A stretch of DNA of 64,000 bases from Miltoncostaea sp963823515. GTDB lineage: Bacteria > Actinomycetota > Thermoleophilia > Miltoncostaeales > Miltoncostaeaceae. The stretch lies in NCBI GenBank assembly GCA_963823515.1, contig CAWGMB010000019.1, positions 62,001 through 126,000 of the forward strand, read 5' to 3'. Shown one piece after another: positions 40,013-48,110 of the stretch. Within the stretch, counting starts at the first letter, position 1, and each line of letters starts with the position of its first letter. A program made the translations under genes and the position numbers. The notes beneath the pieces were generated by a model, which did no database searches, was not told the origin of the DNA, and worked only from the letters and a program-made list of their open reading frames with translations.

Positions 40013-40199
40013 GCTCCGGCCGGAGGCCGGTTCGGGCTGAGTCCGCGTGGGCGTGGGCTCAGCGCCCTCGCCGGGGACGGTCGTCGAAACACCGAGACGG
40101 TTCCGTGCGCGGGCAGGCCACGCGGGACGGATCCGGTGATTACGGAGGACTGGTTGGGGCGGTCTCCGGAGTTCTTCCGGGGCGTCGTTGCGTGGCTGG

Positions 40200-40232
40200 T
40201 CCAATTGGACGAGTGCCCGGGGTCCATTTGAA
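40200..40232. repeat. Paired TCCAATTGGA palindromes (pair A)
   Basis: TCCAATTGGA at 40200-40209 and the degenerate TCCATTTGAA at 40223-40232, 23 bases start to start. The first is followed by CGA and the second is preceded by CGGGG, as in pair B. Confidence 0.7.
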
Positions 40233-40332
40233 CGCGTGCCCTCGTGGCGGGCGACCGAATTGGCTCGGTGAATTGTGAACATGGGCGGAGTGCTCCCCGG
40301 GAATGGGCTGGTGGAGCCGATCTCGGGGTTCG

Positions 40333-40365
40333 TCCAATTGGACGAACACTCGGGGTCCAATTGGA
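40333..40365. repeat. Paired TCCAATTGGA palindromes (pair B)
   Basis: Two perfect copies at 40333-40342 and 40356-40365, again 23 bases start to start, with CGA after the first and CGGGG before the second. The element lies about 80 bases upstream of the promoter of the next gene. Confidence 0.8.
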
Positions 40366-40446
40366 CGCGGGGGTCGCGGGGCGGCGTTCCGGGCCGGCGA
40401 GCGCCCTGTGGATCGAGGTGCGCGCAGGGACGAGGCGGCACCGAAG

Positions 40447-40452
40447 TAGGGT
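40447..40452 (+). promoter_or_regulatory. Candidate -10 box of the GatB/YqeY gene
   Basis: TAGGGT, 50 bases before ATG 40503, giving a leader that contains GGAAGGA at the right distance. Confidence 0.4.
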
Positions 40453-40502
40453 CTCTGCTCGACGCACGGCGCAGACGGCGCCGTCATGGAAGGATGTAGG
40501 TC

Positions 40503-40964
40503 ATGACTTCTGACGCACAGAGCCTCACCGCCCAGCTCGACGGTGACATGAAGGACGCGATGCGCGCCGGCGACAAGCTGCGCCTCGGCGCGATCCGGCG
40601 GGCGCGGTCGGCGCTCAAGAACGCCGAGATCGAGGCTCGCGGGCCGCTCGGCGACGATGCGGCGGTGAAGGTGCTGCGGGGGATCGTCAAGCAGCACAAG
40701 GAGTCGATCGAGCAGTTCCGGACCGGGGGACGCACCGATCTGGTGGAGCAGGAAGAGAGGGAGATGTCCGTCCTGGAGGGCTACCTGCCCGCCCAGATGG
40801 ACGCCGCCGCGCTCGAGCCGATCGTCGCCGAGGCCATCGCGTCGGAGGGGGCCGCGAGCCCGGCCGACATGGGTCGCGTGATGAAGGTCGTCATGGCGCG
40901 TGTCGGTGGGACCGCGGACGGGAAAGAGGTCCGAGTGATCGCCCAACGCCTTCTGGGAGGCTGA
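40503..40964 (+). CDS. GatB/YqeY domain-containing protein
   Basis: A 153-residue protein of the stand-alone YqeY family, related to the tail domain of the GatB amidotransferase subunit. Diagnostic segments are MKDAMRAGDKLRLGAIRRAR near the start, EMSVLEGYLPAQMD in the middle, and GRVMKVVMARVGGTADGKEV near the end. The exact role is unsettled; a tRNA-linked function is presumed. It is followed after two bases by the next gene. Confidence 0.93.
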   Translation: MTSDAQSLTAQLDGDMKDAMRAGDKLRLGAIRRARSALKNAEIEARGPLGDDAAVKVLRGIVKQHKESIEQFRTGGRTDLVEQEEREMSVLEGYLPAQMDAAALEPIVAEAIASEGAASPADMGRVMKVVMARVGGTADGKEVRVIAQRLLGG

Positions 40965-40966
40965 AC

Positions 40967-41335
40967 ATGAGCACACTGCCGCCACTTCCGGGGCCCGGTG
41001 GCCCCCCCGGCGAGGAGCCGGCCGAGGGTCCGACGTCGGCCATCGGCGCCGGCACCCACACGCCGTCCGACTCGATGACGCGGTACGACAAGGAACGCGA
41101 CATCTACCACTGCTCGTACGGCATCCCGAGCCCGGCGCTGACCGTGCTCGACCCCCAGCGCGAGCTGGTGGTGCGCGTCAACCGGCACTCGTTCGCGGTC
41201 GTGGGCTTCTCGATCCCGAACTTCACCCAGTGGCACGAGAAGCACGCCGACGAGGAGGGCCACTTCGACGTCGACCTCCCCGCCGTGTGGCCGATGGACC
41301 AGACCGACGTGAGCACCTCAAATCAGCCCTGGTAG
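40967..41335 (+). CDS. Conserved hypothetical protein
   Basis: A 122-residue protein with a proline- and glycine-rich N-terminus and a beta-rich middle: DKERDIYHCSYGIPSPAL, then ELVVRVNRHSFAVVGFSIPN, then FTQWHEKHADEEGHF. I do not recognise a named family, although the strands resemble small DUF2283-like proteins. It is in tight cotranscription with the GatB/YqeY gene (two-base gap). Its stop lies at the ribosome site of the DUF427 gene. Confidence 0.65.
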   Translation: MSTLPPLPGPGGPPGEEPAEGPTSAIGAGTHTPSDSMTRYDKERDIYHCSYGIPSPALTVLDPQRELVVRVNRHSFAVVGFSIPNFTQWHEKHADEEGHFDVDLPAVWPMDQTDVSTSNQPW

Positions 41336-41338
41336 GAG
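41334..41338 (+). promoter_or_regulatory. Shine-Dalgarno sequence pointing to a GGG codon as the DUF427 start
   Basis: AGGAG overlapping the stop of the preceding gene, seven bases before GGG 41346. No ATG, GTG or TTG is in frame between the upstream in-frame stop (41310-41312) and 41448. Confidence 0.45.
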
Positions 41339-41345
41339 CGCCCGC

Positions 41346-41831
41346 GGGCGCGTCGCGCCCGGCCCCGGCCAGGAGTCGGTCTGGGACTACCCGCGCCCGC
41401 CGCGCCTGGAGCGCGACGCGCGGCGCGTCCGGGTCGTCCTCGGCGGCGTGCAGATCGCCGACACCACCGGGGCCTACCGCGTCCTCGAGACGAGCCATCC
41501 GCCGGGCTTCTACCTGCCGCCCGGCGACTTCCTGCCGGGGGCGCTGACGCCTGCCGAAGGGTCCAGCCACTGCGAGTGGAAGGGGCGGGCCGCCTACCTC
41601 GACGTGACCGGCGGCGACCTCACCGCGCCTCGCGCCGCCTGGACCTATCCGGACCCGACGCCGGGGTTCGCGGCGATCGCCGGATACGTCTCGCTCTACC
41701 CCGGCCGCATGGACTCCTGCCACGTCGGCGACGACCTCGTCGAGGCCCAGGAGGGCGACTTCTACGGCGGCTGGATCACGCCGGAGATCGTGGGGCCCTT
41801 CAAGGGGGGCCCGGGCACCTGGGGGTGGTGA
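41346..41831 (+). CDS. DUF427-domain protein (start codon unclear)
   Basis: A DUF427 protein. Conserved parts are PGPGQESVWDYPRPPRLE, VLETSHPPGFYLPPGDF, SHCEWKGRAAYLDV, and the C-terminal FYGGWITPEIVGPFKGGPGT. The VWDYPRPP segment is in frame and belongs to the family, but it lies upstream of the first canonical start (GTG 41448), which would cut off about 34 conserved residues. AGGAG at 41334-41338 is seven bases before GGG 41346, which stands where GTG or ATG would be expected, giving 161 residues. The function of DUF427 is unknown. Confidence 0.75.
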   Translation, partial: GRVAPGPGQESVWDYPRPPRLERDARRVRVVLGGVQIADTTGAYRVLETSHPPGFYLPPGDFLPGALTPAEGSSHCEWKGRAAYLDVTGGDLTAPRAAWTYPDPTPGFAAIAGYVSLYPGRMDSCHVGDDLVEAQEGDFYGGWITPEIVGPFKGGPGTWGW

Positions 41832-41843
41832 GCCCGCGGGCTC
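41830..41843. terminator. Palindrome between convergent genes
   Basis: GAGCCCGCGGGCTC, a perfect 14-base palindrome in the 15-base gap between the converging DUF427 and subtilase genes. It may act as a short bidirectional terminator. Confidence 0.35.
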
Positions 41844-41846
41844 GGA

Positions 41847-43475
41847 TCAGAGCCGGGTGATCCTCACCGCCCCGCCGCGGGCGACGGTGATGCGGAAGCG
41901 GACGGCCCGGTAGGTGGTGCCCCGGCCGGCTGGCGCGCTCACCCTCAGCAGGAGGCGCCGGGCGCGGACGCCCTTCAGCCTGACCCGGCCGCCGCGCACG
42001 GCGACGCGCCGCGCGCCGACCCGGGCCACCGCGCGGGGCGCCGCGGCCCGCAGGGTGATGACGAGCCGGCGACCGCGCCGCACATAGCGCACGGAGAGGC
42101 CGCGCACGGCGGCGGCCCGGTTGGCGGTGGCCCGGTTGGGGGTGGCCCGGTTGGCGGCGGCCCGGTTGGCGGCTGCGAGGACGGCGACGGCCGTCGGGGC
42201 CGGCCCCGACGGCGCCGTGCCCGCGCCGACCGGCGCGGGCACCGGCGCGCTCGCCGCCGGCGGCGGAGTGACGACGGAGTCGGGCTCGCCGCCGCCCGTC
42301 ACGGCCGGCGGCGGCTGCGGCTGCGGCTGCGGCGCGGCGAGCGAGGCGAGCGCGGCGCTCACCTGGGGACGCGGGCCGATGTTCCGCAGGGCGAAGCCCT
42401 CCGGGCCCTCGGGTGCCTGCGGTAGCCCCGTCGAGACCAGCGCCGCGCGCAGCGCCGCGGGGGTCAGCGGCGTCCCGGTGCGGGCGATGACCTCCGCCTG
42501 GAGCACCGCCGCGGCGGCGGCGACGGTCGCGCTCGCGCTGGAGGTGCCGTCGAAGCACGCGGTGTAGGAGCGCGCGGCGCTCGCCGTGCCGGAGATGTCC
42601 GAGTAGCCGGTCGTGACGACCCCCGCACCGACCCCCTGCACGTTGACGCGCTCGCCGTAGTTGGAGCCCGGCACGCGCACGCGGTCCCCGACGTCCGGCT
42701 GGGTCGCGCCGGAGCCGCCCGCGCCGACCATGATCGCCCCGGACGCACTCTCGTCGGAGGGGTTGGACAGCCACGGCCGCTCGAGCGTGCCGACGTCGAG
42801 ATCGCCGTTGCCCGCGGGCTCGATCACGACGATGCCGGCGGTCACGGCCTTCGCGATCGCGTCCCGCACCGACTCGTGGTACTCGATCGGCCCGAGGAGC
42901 GTGTTGCCGCCCGGCAACACCACCAGGGACTGGAGCTCCAGCAGCAGGATGTCCCCGGGCTGGAGACCCTTCGCGGCGGTCGTGATGGCAGCGGCCGGCG
43001 CATAGGCCGGCGAGAACGGCGAGACAGGGCGCAGGGCGGCCCCGGGCGCCAGTCCGGTGACGCCGCGTCCGTCGTCGCTCGCGCCGAGCACGCCCAGCAC
43101 GGCGGTGCCGTGATCGCGCGCCCGGTACGCGGGGCTGAGGCCGGTGTCCGGCGCCGCCGGCAGGTTGCGGGCGGCGAGGTCCTCGTGGCCGGCGGTCCAC
43201 TCATACTCGACGTCGGCGATCTTGATGCCCGCGCCGACGGCGCCCGGCGGGATGGCGAGCCCGTCGCGATAGTCCTGGAACCCGCTCAGGTCCGGCGTCG
43301 GGGCGGCGCCGATGGCGGGCCAGCCGGCCGCCGGCGCCACGCGGCAGTAGCTCGCCGGCGGAGGCGCGGGCAGGATCGCCTCGTCCGCGGCGGGCGCGGG
43401 GGCCGAGACGGCGCCGGCGGCGGCGAGGAGGCCGAGGGTCACGAGGGCGGCGGCGAGCGATCGGTGGACTCTCAC
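41847..43475 (-). CDS. Secreted subtilisin-like serine protease
   Basis: A 542-residue exported S8 peptidase. The signal peptide is residues 1-30 (LAAALVTLGLLAAAGAVSAP). The catalytic triad can be placed at D88 (KIADVEYEW), H122 (RDHGTAVLG) and S312 (FDGTSSASATV), with oxyanion N223 (EPAGNGD). A proline/alanine linker and four NRA-type repeats (about 430-455) lead to a basic beta-rich C-terminal domain (RRGRRLVITLRAAAPRAV) that may bind the cell wall. GTG 43475 directly precedes the basic signal residues. The substrate is unknown. Confidence 0.9.
   Translation of the reverse strand: MRVHRSLAAALVTLGLLAAAGAVSAPAPAADEAILPAPPPASYCRVAPAAGWPAIGAAPTPDLSGFQDYRDGLAIPPGAVGAGIKIADVEYEWTAGHEDLAARNLPAAPDTGLSPAYRARDHGTAVLGVLGASDDGRGVTGLAPGAALRPVSPFSPAYAPAAAITTAAKGLQPGDILLLELQSLVVLPGGNTLLGPIEYHESVRDAIAKAVTAGIVVIEPAGNGDLDVGTLERPWLSNPSDESASGAIMVGAGGSGATQPDVGDRVRVPGSNYGERVNVQGVGAGVVTTGYSDISGTASAARSYTACFDGTSSASATVAAAAAVLQAEVIARTGTPLTPAALRAALVSTGLPQAPEGPEGFALRNIGPRPQVSAALASLAAPQPQPQPPPAVTGGGEPDSVVTPPPAASAPVPAPVGAGTAPSGPAPTAVAVLAAANRAAANRATPNRATANRAAAVRGLSVRYVRRGRRLVITLRAAAPRAVARVGARRVAVRGGRVRLKGVRARRLLLRVSAPAGRGTTYRAVRFRITVARGGAVRITRL
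42117..42176 (-). repeat. Four 15-bp tandem repeats in the subtilase linker
   Basis: CCCGGTTGGCGGTGG and three near-copies at 42117, 42132, 42147 and 42162. On the coding strand they give AANRA/TPNRA units in the linker between the protease and the C-terminal domain; length variation here would be tolerated. Confidence 0.85.
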
Positions 43476-43528
43476 GCCTCTAGGATGACGGAGATCGCGT
43501 CCGATAGCACCGCACCGAATGGCATGAA

Positions 43529-45127
43529 TTGACCAACGTCGAGCTGTCCGAACGAGAGACCGAACGGGTGGCGCCCTACGTCTCCAACACGACCCGGCCG
43601 GTCTTCGCGCTCACCGGACTGCCCGAGGTGGTGAAGGGCGCGCTGTTCGCGCGCTACTCGCGCAGCCCGAAGTCACTGCGCCGCCTGCTGGTCGACGAGT
43701 TCCTGCCCGCGGAGGAGGGGACGCCTCCGCTCGCGCGCGCCGAGGGCCCCGGGGCCGACCGCGCGGAGGCGCTCTATGGGCGGATGCTCGCCGAGTACGG
43801 CGACGACTCGGTGGCCCAGCTCGGGGGCGCGCACATCGCCGTCGAGGGCGCCTCGAACATCCTCACGAAGATCCTGCAGTGGGGGCGCCTCGCGAGCTAT
43901 CTCGAGCAGTCCACCCGCTACATCGCCTTCACCGACCGGCCGGGCGGCGCGTACCGCTACCACCGGCCCGCCGACGTGATGGCCCATGCCGCCCTCGGCC
44001 CCGAGTACGCCCGGGTGCTCGACGCGGCCTTCGACGGGTACGCGCGGCTGCTGCCGGTACTGGTGGAGCACGTCGGTGCCGGCGTCCCCGACGATCCGGG
44101 CACGCCGGCCGCGGCCCGCGAGCGGGCCGTGCGCGCCCGCGCGCTCGACCTGCTGCGCGGCCTGCTGCCCGCCGCCACCACGGCCAACGTGGGCATCTAC
44201 GCGTCGGGCCAGGCCTACGAGGCGATGCTGATCCGCATGGGCGCGCACCCGCTGCCGGAGGCGCGCGAGTGCGCCCGGGCGATGCTGGCCGAGCTGCGCA
44301 CGGTGATCCCCGCGTTCCTCACGCGCGTCGACCGCGTGGACCGCGGCGTCGCGACCGGCGAGTACCTTGCGGCGGGCGACCGGGCGGCGGGCGACCTGGC
44401 AGAGCGCCTCGGCCTCGCCGAGACGGCGGGTCCGGCGGAGCCGGGGGTGAGGCTGATCGACTTCGACCCCGACGGCGAGGCGCGGGTGCTCGCGCACGCC
44501 CTCTGGCCTGCGAGCGGCGGCGGGCTGGCCGATCTGCGCAGCCGCGTGGCGGCCCTCGATCCGGCGCGCCGCGACGAGGCCCTCAGCCAGTGGGCCGGGC
44601 GGCGCGGCGACCGCCGCCAGCGCCCCGGGCGGGCGCTCGAGGCCACCGCCTACACCTTCGAGATCGTCTGCGACTACGGCGCCTACCGCGACCTCCAACG
44701 CCACCGGATGCTGACCCTGCAGGCCCAGCCGCTCGGCCCGCGCCTCGGATACGCGGTGCCCGACGAGGTCGTGGCCGCCGGCGCGGCCGAGGAGTACGCG
44801 TCGATCCAGGCCGGCTGCGTCGCGCTGCACGACGCGCTCGCCCCGGAGTTGCCGGCGGCGGCGCCCTACGCCGTGACGCTGGCGCACCGCATCCGCTTCA
44901 CGATGACCATGAACGCGCGCGAGGCGATGCACCTGATCGAGCTCCGCAGCCAGCCGCAGGGGCACGAGTCGTACCGGGCCGTCGCGCGCGACATGCACCG
45001 GGAGATCGCCGAGACGGCAGGCCACCGGGCGATCGCGGCGATGATGTCCTTCGTCGACTCCTCCGACCCCGCCGCCGGGCGGCTGGCATCCGAGCGGCGA
45101 CTCGAGGCCCGCCGGGCGGGCCGATGA
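43529..45127 (+). CDS. Tandem-domain ThyX-like protein (FAD-dependent thymidylate synthase family)
   Basis: A 532-residue protein with two ThyX-like halves. The first (about residues 1-245) keeps the right part of the signature as GRLASYLEQSTRYIAF (R-x2-S-x4-S-x-R-Y) but lacks RHR. The second (about 280-520) has QRHRMLTLQAQPLGPRLGY, with RHR kept and the serines changed. Each half therefore holds a different part of the RHRxxSxNxxSxRY site. It could be an active pseudo-dimer or a diverged flavoprotein. TTG 43529 is the likely start; an ATG seven bases upstream opens only a three-codon frame (ATG AAT TGA) that overlaps it. The RidA gene overlaps the end (ATGA). Confidence 0.8.
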   Translation: MTNVELSERETERVAPYVSNTTRPVFALTGLPEVVKGALFARYSRSPKSLRRLLVDEFLPAEEGTPPLARAEGPGADRAEALYGRMLAEYGDDSVAQLGGAHIAVEGASNILTKILQWGRLASYLEQSTRYIAFTDRPGGAYRYHRPADVMAHAALGPEYARVLDAAFDGYARLLPVLVEHVGAGVPDDPGTPAAARERAVRARALDLLRGLLPAATTANVGIYASGQAYEAMLIRMGAHPLPEARECARAMLAELRTVIPAFLTRVDRVDRGVATGEYLAAGDRAAGDLAERLGLAETAGPAEPGVRLIDFDPDGEARVLAHALWPASGGGLADLRSRVAALDPARRDEALSQWAGRRGDRRQRPGRALEATAYTFEIVCDYGAYRDLQRHRMLTLQAQPLGPRLGYAVPDEVVAAGAAEEYASIQAGCVALHDALAPELPAAAPYAVTLAHRIRFTMTMNAREAMHLIELRSQPQGHESYRAVARDMHREIAETAGHRAIAAMMSFVDSSDPAAGRLASERRLEARRAGR

Positions 45128-45540
45128 CGCCGGCGGAGCGGCGTCTGATCTCGTCCGGCTCGCCCTTCGAGGAGACGATCGGCTTCAGCCGGGCGGTGCG
45201 GGTGGGCGACCGGGTTCTGGTGTCGGGCACCGCCCCGATCAACCCCGACGGCTCCGTCGATCCCGACCCCTTCGTCCAGGCCGGACGCTGCCTGGAGATC
45301 ATCGCGGAGGCGCTCGCCGAGGCGGGGGCGGCGCCGGCCGACGTCGTCCGCACGCGGATCCTCCTCACGGACGCTGCCGACGCCGGAGACGTCTCGGCCG
45401 CACACGGCGCGGCGTGCGCGGACGTGCGCCCCGCCGCGACGATGGTCGTGGTCGCGGCGCTCCTGGATCCGCGCTGGAAGGTGGAGATCGAGGCGGAGGC
45501 CGTGATCGGTGGGAGCCCGCCGCCGGCGCCGGTACTCTGA
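45124..45540 (+). CDS. RidA-family (YjgF/UK114) protein
   Basis: A 138-residue RidA homologue, a trimeric enamine/imine deaminase or diverged relative. Family segments are FEETIGFSRAVRVGDRVLVS at the start, GTAPINPDGS, and the closing PRWKVEIEAEAVIG. The arginine usual in true RidA (near PAR) is replaced by VRPAATMVVVAALL, so the activity may differ. ATG 45124 overlaps the ThyX-like gene. Confidence 0.87.
   Translation: MTPAERRLISSGSPFEETIGFSRAVRVGDRVLVSGTAPINPDGSVDPDPFVQAGRCLEIIAEALAEAGAAPADVVRTRILLTDAADAGDVSAAHGAACADVRPAATMVVVAALLDPRWKVEIEAEAVIGGSPPPAPVL
45533..45538 (+). promoter_or_regulatory. Leaderless -10 box of the DUF1385 gene
   Basis: TACTCT, over the end of the RidA gene, ending six bases before ATG 45545. 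Confidence 0.45.
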
Positions 45541-45544
45541 GGTC

Positions 45545-46372
45545 ATGGCAGACCCCCCGCGCAGCAACCGCCTCGGCGGCATGGCCCTGGCGAACGGACT
45601 GCTGGTCCACGGCCCCGGCCACTGGGCCGCCGCGGTGCGTGACCAGGACGGGCGGGTGGTGGTCGCCTCCGGGCGCAAGCACCTCTTCCGCGCCGGGCCG
45701 CTCACCGAGCTGCCGCTCGCACGCGGGCTGGTGCGGCTGGGCGAGGCCTTCGCCGTGCTGCCCTCGGTGCGCCGCGGACTGCCGCAGGCGCGCTTCGCCA
45801 TGGAGGACCGCCGGGCGGTCGCGGGCGCCGTCGCCGCCACGGTCGTCGCCGCCGTCGCCCGGCGCCGCCTGCGCTGGGTGCTCGCCCAGGAGGCCGTCGG
45901 GGCCGTCGCGGGGCTGGCTCCGGCACTGCTGACGCTGCACGGCTCGCGGGCAGCCGTGTGGCACGCGGTGGAGCACAAGAGCATCGCCGCGTACGAGTCG
46001 GGCGGGGCCGACGAGGTGGCCCACGCCGACGAGCACGCCAAGGAGCACAAGCGCTGCGGCAGCAACCTGATCCTTCCGCTGCTGGTCGCCACGACGGTCG
46101 GCAACACCATCAGCCGCACGCTGTTCAGGCGCCGGGCGCTGGGCGCCCGCACGGTCGTGGGCGCCCTCAGCATCGGCGCGGCGGTCGAGGTCTTCTCGTT
46201 CTCGGCGCGCCGGCCCGAGCACCCGCTCTCGCGCGTCGTGCACGGCGTGGGGCACGCGATGCAGTCGGGCTTCGCAACGCGCGAGCCGAGCCAGAGCGAT
46301 CTGCTGGTGGGCCGCGCCGCGATGGAGGCGCTCCTGCGCGCCGAGGAGCGCGACGGGACGTTGACCGCGTGA
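45545..46372 (+). CDS. DUF1385 membrane protein
   Basis: A 275-residue polytopic protein of the DUF1385 family. Conserved histidine-rich motifs are HAVEHKSIAAYESG and KEHKRCGSNLILPLL, with VVHGVGHAMQ near the end. The first 80 residues contain LGGMALANGLLVHGPGHWA. The family is found in Firmicutes and Actinobacteria and its biochemical role is unknown; the histidines suggest metal binding. A -10 box six bases before ATG 45545 suggests its own leaderless promoter. Confidence 0.88.
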   Translation: MADPPRSNRLGGMALANGLLVHGPGHWAAAVRDQDGRVVVASGRKHLFRAGPLTELPLARGLVRLGEAFAVLPSVRRGLPQARFAMEDRRAVAGAVAATVVAAVARRRLRWVLAQEAVGAVAGLAPALLTLHGSRAAVWHAVEHKSIAAYESGGADEVAHADEHAKEHKRCGSNLILPLLVATTVGNTISRTLFRRRALGARTVVGALSIGAAVEVFSFSARRPEHPLSRVVHGVGHAMQSGFATREPSQSDLLVGRAAMEALLRAEERDGTLTA

Positions 46373-47019
46373 GGCGGGCGGTGGCGCTGGCCGCGCTGGC
46401 CCTGCTGGCCGGCGGCGCGCCCGGGGCGATGGCCCACGTCGACGTGCTGCCGACCGAGGTCGCGCAGGGCGAGGCGCTCCAGTTCACGATCCGGGTGCCC
46501 AACGAGCGCGACCTGGCCACGACCAAGGTGCGGGTGGACTTCCCCGCCCAGGTCACGGTCTACAGCTTCGCCCCGCCCCCGCCGGGCTGGAAGATGCTCC
46601 CCGTCCGCGGCCCCGACAAGCGCTTCCGGAGCGTCGTCTACAGCGGGGGGGAGATCCCGGTCGGCCAGTACGCCGACTTCCACGTCCTGGGCACGCCCTT
46701 CGAATCGGGGACGGCGCTGTGGAAGACGCGTCAGACCTACGCCGACGGCGTGGTGAAGCCCTGGACCGGGGCGCCCGAGGAGCCCGGCGAGGTGGCCGCG
46801 GAGTCGGGGCCCGCGGACCCCGGTCCCGCTGCGGCCGTGACCGTCGCCGAGCCCGGTCAGGCCGTGGGCGCGACCGGCACGACGACGACGAACGACTCCG
46901 GTGCGGCGATCTGGCTCGGCGTCATCGCGATCGCGATCTCCGGCCTCTCGCTTCTGGCGCTCGGCTTCCTGTGGTCCACCCGTCCGGCCCGTCTACCCGG
47001 CGGCGACGAGGGCGCATGA
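46369..47019 (+). CDS. YcnI/DUF1775-type copper-binding protein
   Basis: A 216-residue exported protein. Signal peptide cleavage after AMA would leave H23 at the N-terminus, the copper ligand of YcnI proteins. The beta domain follows (VDVLPTEVAQGEALQFTIRV, FAPPPPGWKM), with a tryptophan in VVKPWTGAPEEP. A C-terminal helix (IWLGVIAIAISGLSLLALGF) anchors it outside the membrane. YcnI usually neighbours CopC/CopD; here the CopC-CopD fusion is 20 kb away. GTG 46369 overlaps the DUF1385 stop. Confidence 0.85.
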   Translation: MRRAVALAALALLAGGAPGAMAHVDVLPTEVAQGEALQFTIRVPNERDLATTKVRVDFPAQVTVYSFAPPPPGWKMLPVRGPDKRFRSVVYSGGEIPVGQYADFHVLGTPFESGTALWKTRQTYADGVVKPWTGAPEEPGEVAAESGPADPGPAAAVTVAEPGQAVGATGTTTTNDSGAAIWLGVIAIAISGLSLLALGFLWSTRPARLPGGDEGA

Positions 47020-48110
47020 CCACCCAGCGGCGGGCTCGCCTCGACCCGGCGACGTTCCAGCTGCCGGTGGCCAAGATGCGCGACGGCTACTACAGCGACG
47101 CGTACTTCACCTTCACGCGGGACGTCCTGGAGCACGACGATCATCGACCGGACGTGCTGATGCAGGTCTTCCAGCGCGAGCACTCGGTCCTGGGCGGCAT
47201 CGACGAGGCCCTCGCGATCCTGAGGCTCTGCTCGGGCCGTCGTCGCGCCGACGGGGGCTGGGACGCCGGCTGGGACCACCTCGACGTGCGTGCCCTGCAC
47301 GACGGCGACGAGGTCGAGCCGTGGGAGACCGTCCTCACCATCCGGGGCGACTACAGCCTGTTCGCCTACCTGGAGACGCTCTACCTGGGCGTGCTCGCCC
47401 GGCGGACGCTCATCAGCCGCAACGTCCGCGATGTGGTCGCCGCCGCGGGCGGCAAGCCGATCCTGTACTTCCCCGCGCGCTTCGACCACTGGCAGGTCCA
47501 GACCGGCGACGGCTGGGCGGCCCACGTCGCGGGGGCGATCGGGGTCTCGACCGACGCCCAGGCCTCGTGGTGGGGCGGCAAGGGGATGGGCACCGTCCCG
47601 CACGGGCTGATCGCGGCCTACGCCGGCGACACCGTGCTCGCCGCCCGCAAGTTCGCCGACCGCTTCGCCGACGAGCTCCACGTCACGGTGCTGGTGGACT
47701 TCGAGAACGACTCGGTGCGCACGGCGCTCGAGGTGGCCGACGCGCTCGGACCGCGGCTCTGGGGGGTGCGCCTGGACACCTCCAGCACGATGGTCGACCG
47801 CTCGCTGTGGCACGAGATGGGGCGTTTCCGCCCCACCGGGGTGGTCCCCGAGCTGGTCTGGAAGGTGCGCCACGCGCTCGACGACGCCGGCCACGGCGGC
47901 GTCCGGATCGTCGCCTCGGGGGGTTTCGACGCCGGGCGGATCCGCCGGTTCGAGGAGGCCGGGGTGCCGGTCGACGCCTACGGGGTCGGGACGTCGCTGT
48001 TGCGGGGCTCCAACGACTTCACCGCGGACGTGGTCCGCGTCAACGGCGTCGCCTGCGCGAAGGTCGGCCGCGAGGAGCGCCCGAACCCGCGGCTCGAGCC
48101 CGTCACGTGA
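47016..48110 (+). CDS. Nicotinate phosphoribosyltransferase-like protein
   Basis: A 364-residue type II phosphoribosyltransferase. It starts LPVAKMRDGYYSDAYFTFTR, has ETVLTIRGDYSLFAYLETLY, ILYFPARFDHW, VLVDFENDSVRTALEVADAL and the phosphate site IVASGGFDAGRIRRF. The domain order matches short nicotinate phosphoribosyltransferases of NAD salvage. The histidine usually phosphorylated in PncB is not obvious, so quinolinate-like or other base use cannot be excluded. ATG 47016 overlaps the YcnI stop and its own stop overlaps the next gene, so four genes from DUF1385 to the epimerase are coupled. Confidence 0.8.
   Translation: MTTQRRARLDPATFQLPVAKMRDGYYSDAYFTFTRDVLEHDDHRPDVLMQVFQREHSVLGGIDEALAILRLCSGRRRADGGWDAGWDHLDVRALHDGDEVEPWETVLTIRGDYSLFAYLETLYLGVLARRTLISRNVRDVVAAAGGKPILYFPARFDHWQVQTGDGWAAHVAGAIGVSTDAQASWWGGKGMGTVPHGLIAAYAGDTVLAARKFADRFADELHVTVLVDFENDSVRTALEVADALGPRLWGVRLDTSSTMVDRSLWHEMGRFRPTGVVPELVWKVRHALDDAGHGGVRIVASGGFDAGRIRRFEEAGVPVDAYGVGTSLLRGSNDFTADVVRVNGVACAKVGREERPNPRLEPVT

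Larger units (their letters stand above)
40013..40502. other. Intergenic region carrying two paired-palindrome elements
   Basis: No gene is supported in these 490 bases between rarA and the GatB/YqeY gene. It holds two copies of the paired TCCAATTGGA element (40200 and 40333), an AT-richer stretch between them, and the promoter and ribosome site (GGAAGGA 40488-40494) of the next gene. Confidence 0.6.

Noticed and set aside
43522..43530. A three-codon ATG AAT TGA frame just before the ThyX-like TTG start
   Set aside because: Too short to be called a leader peptide without evidence; mentioned only as context for the start.
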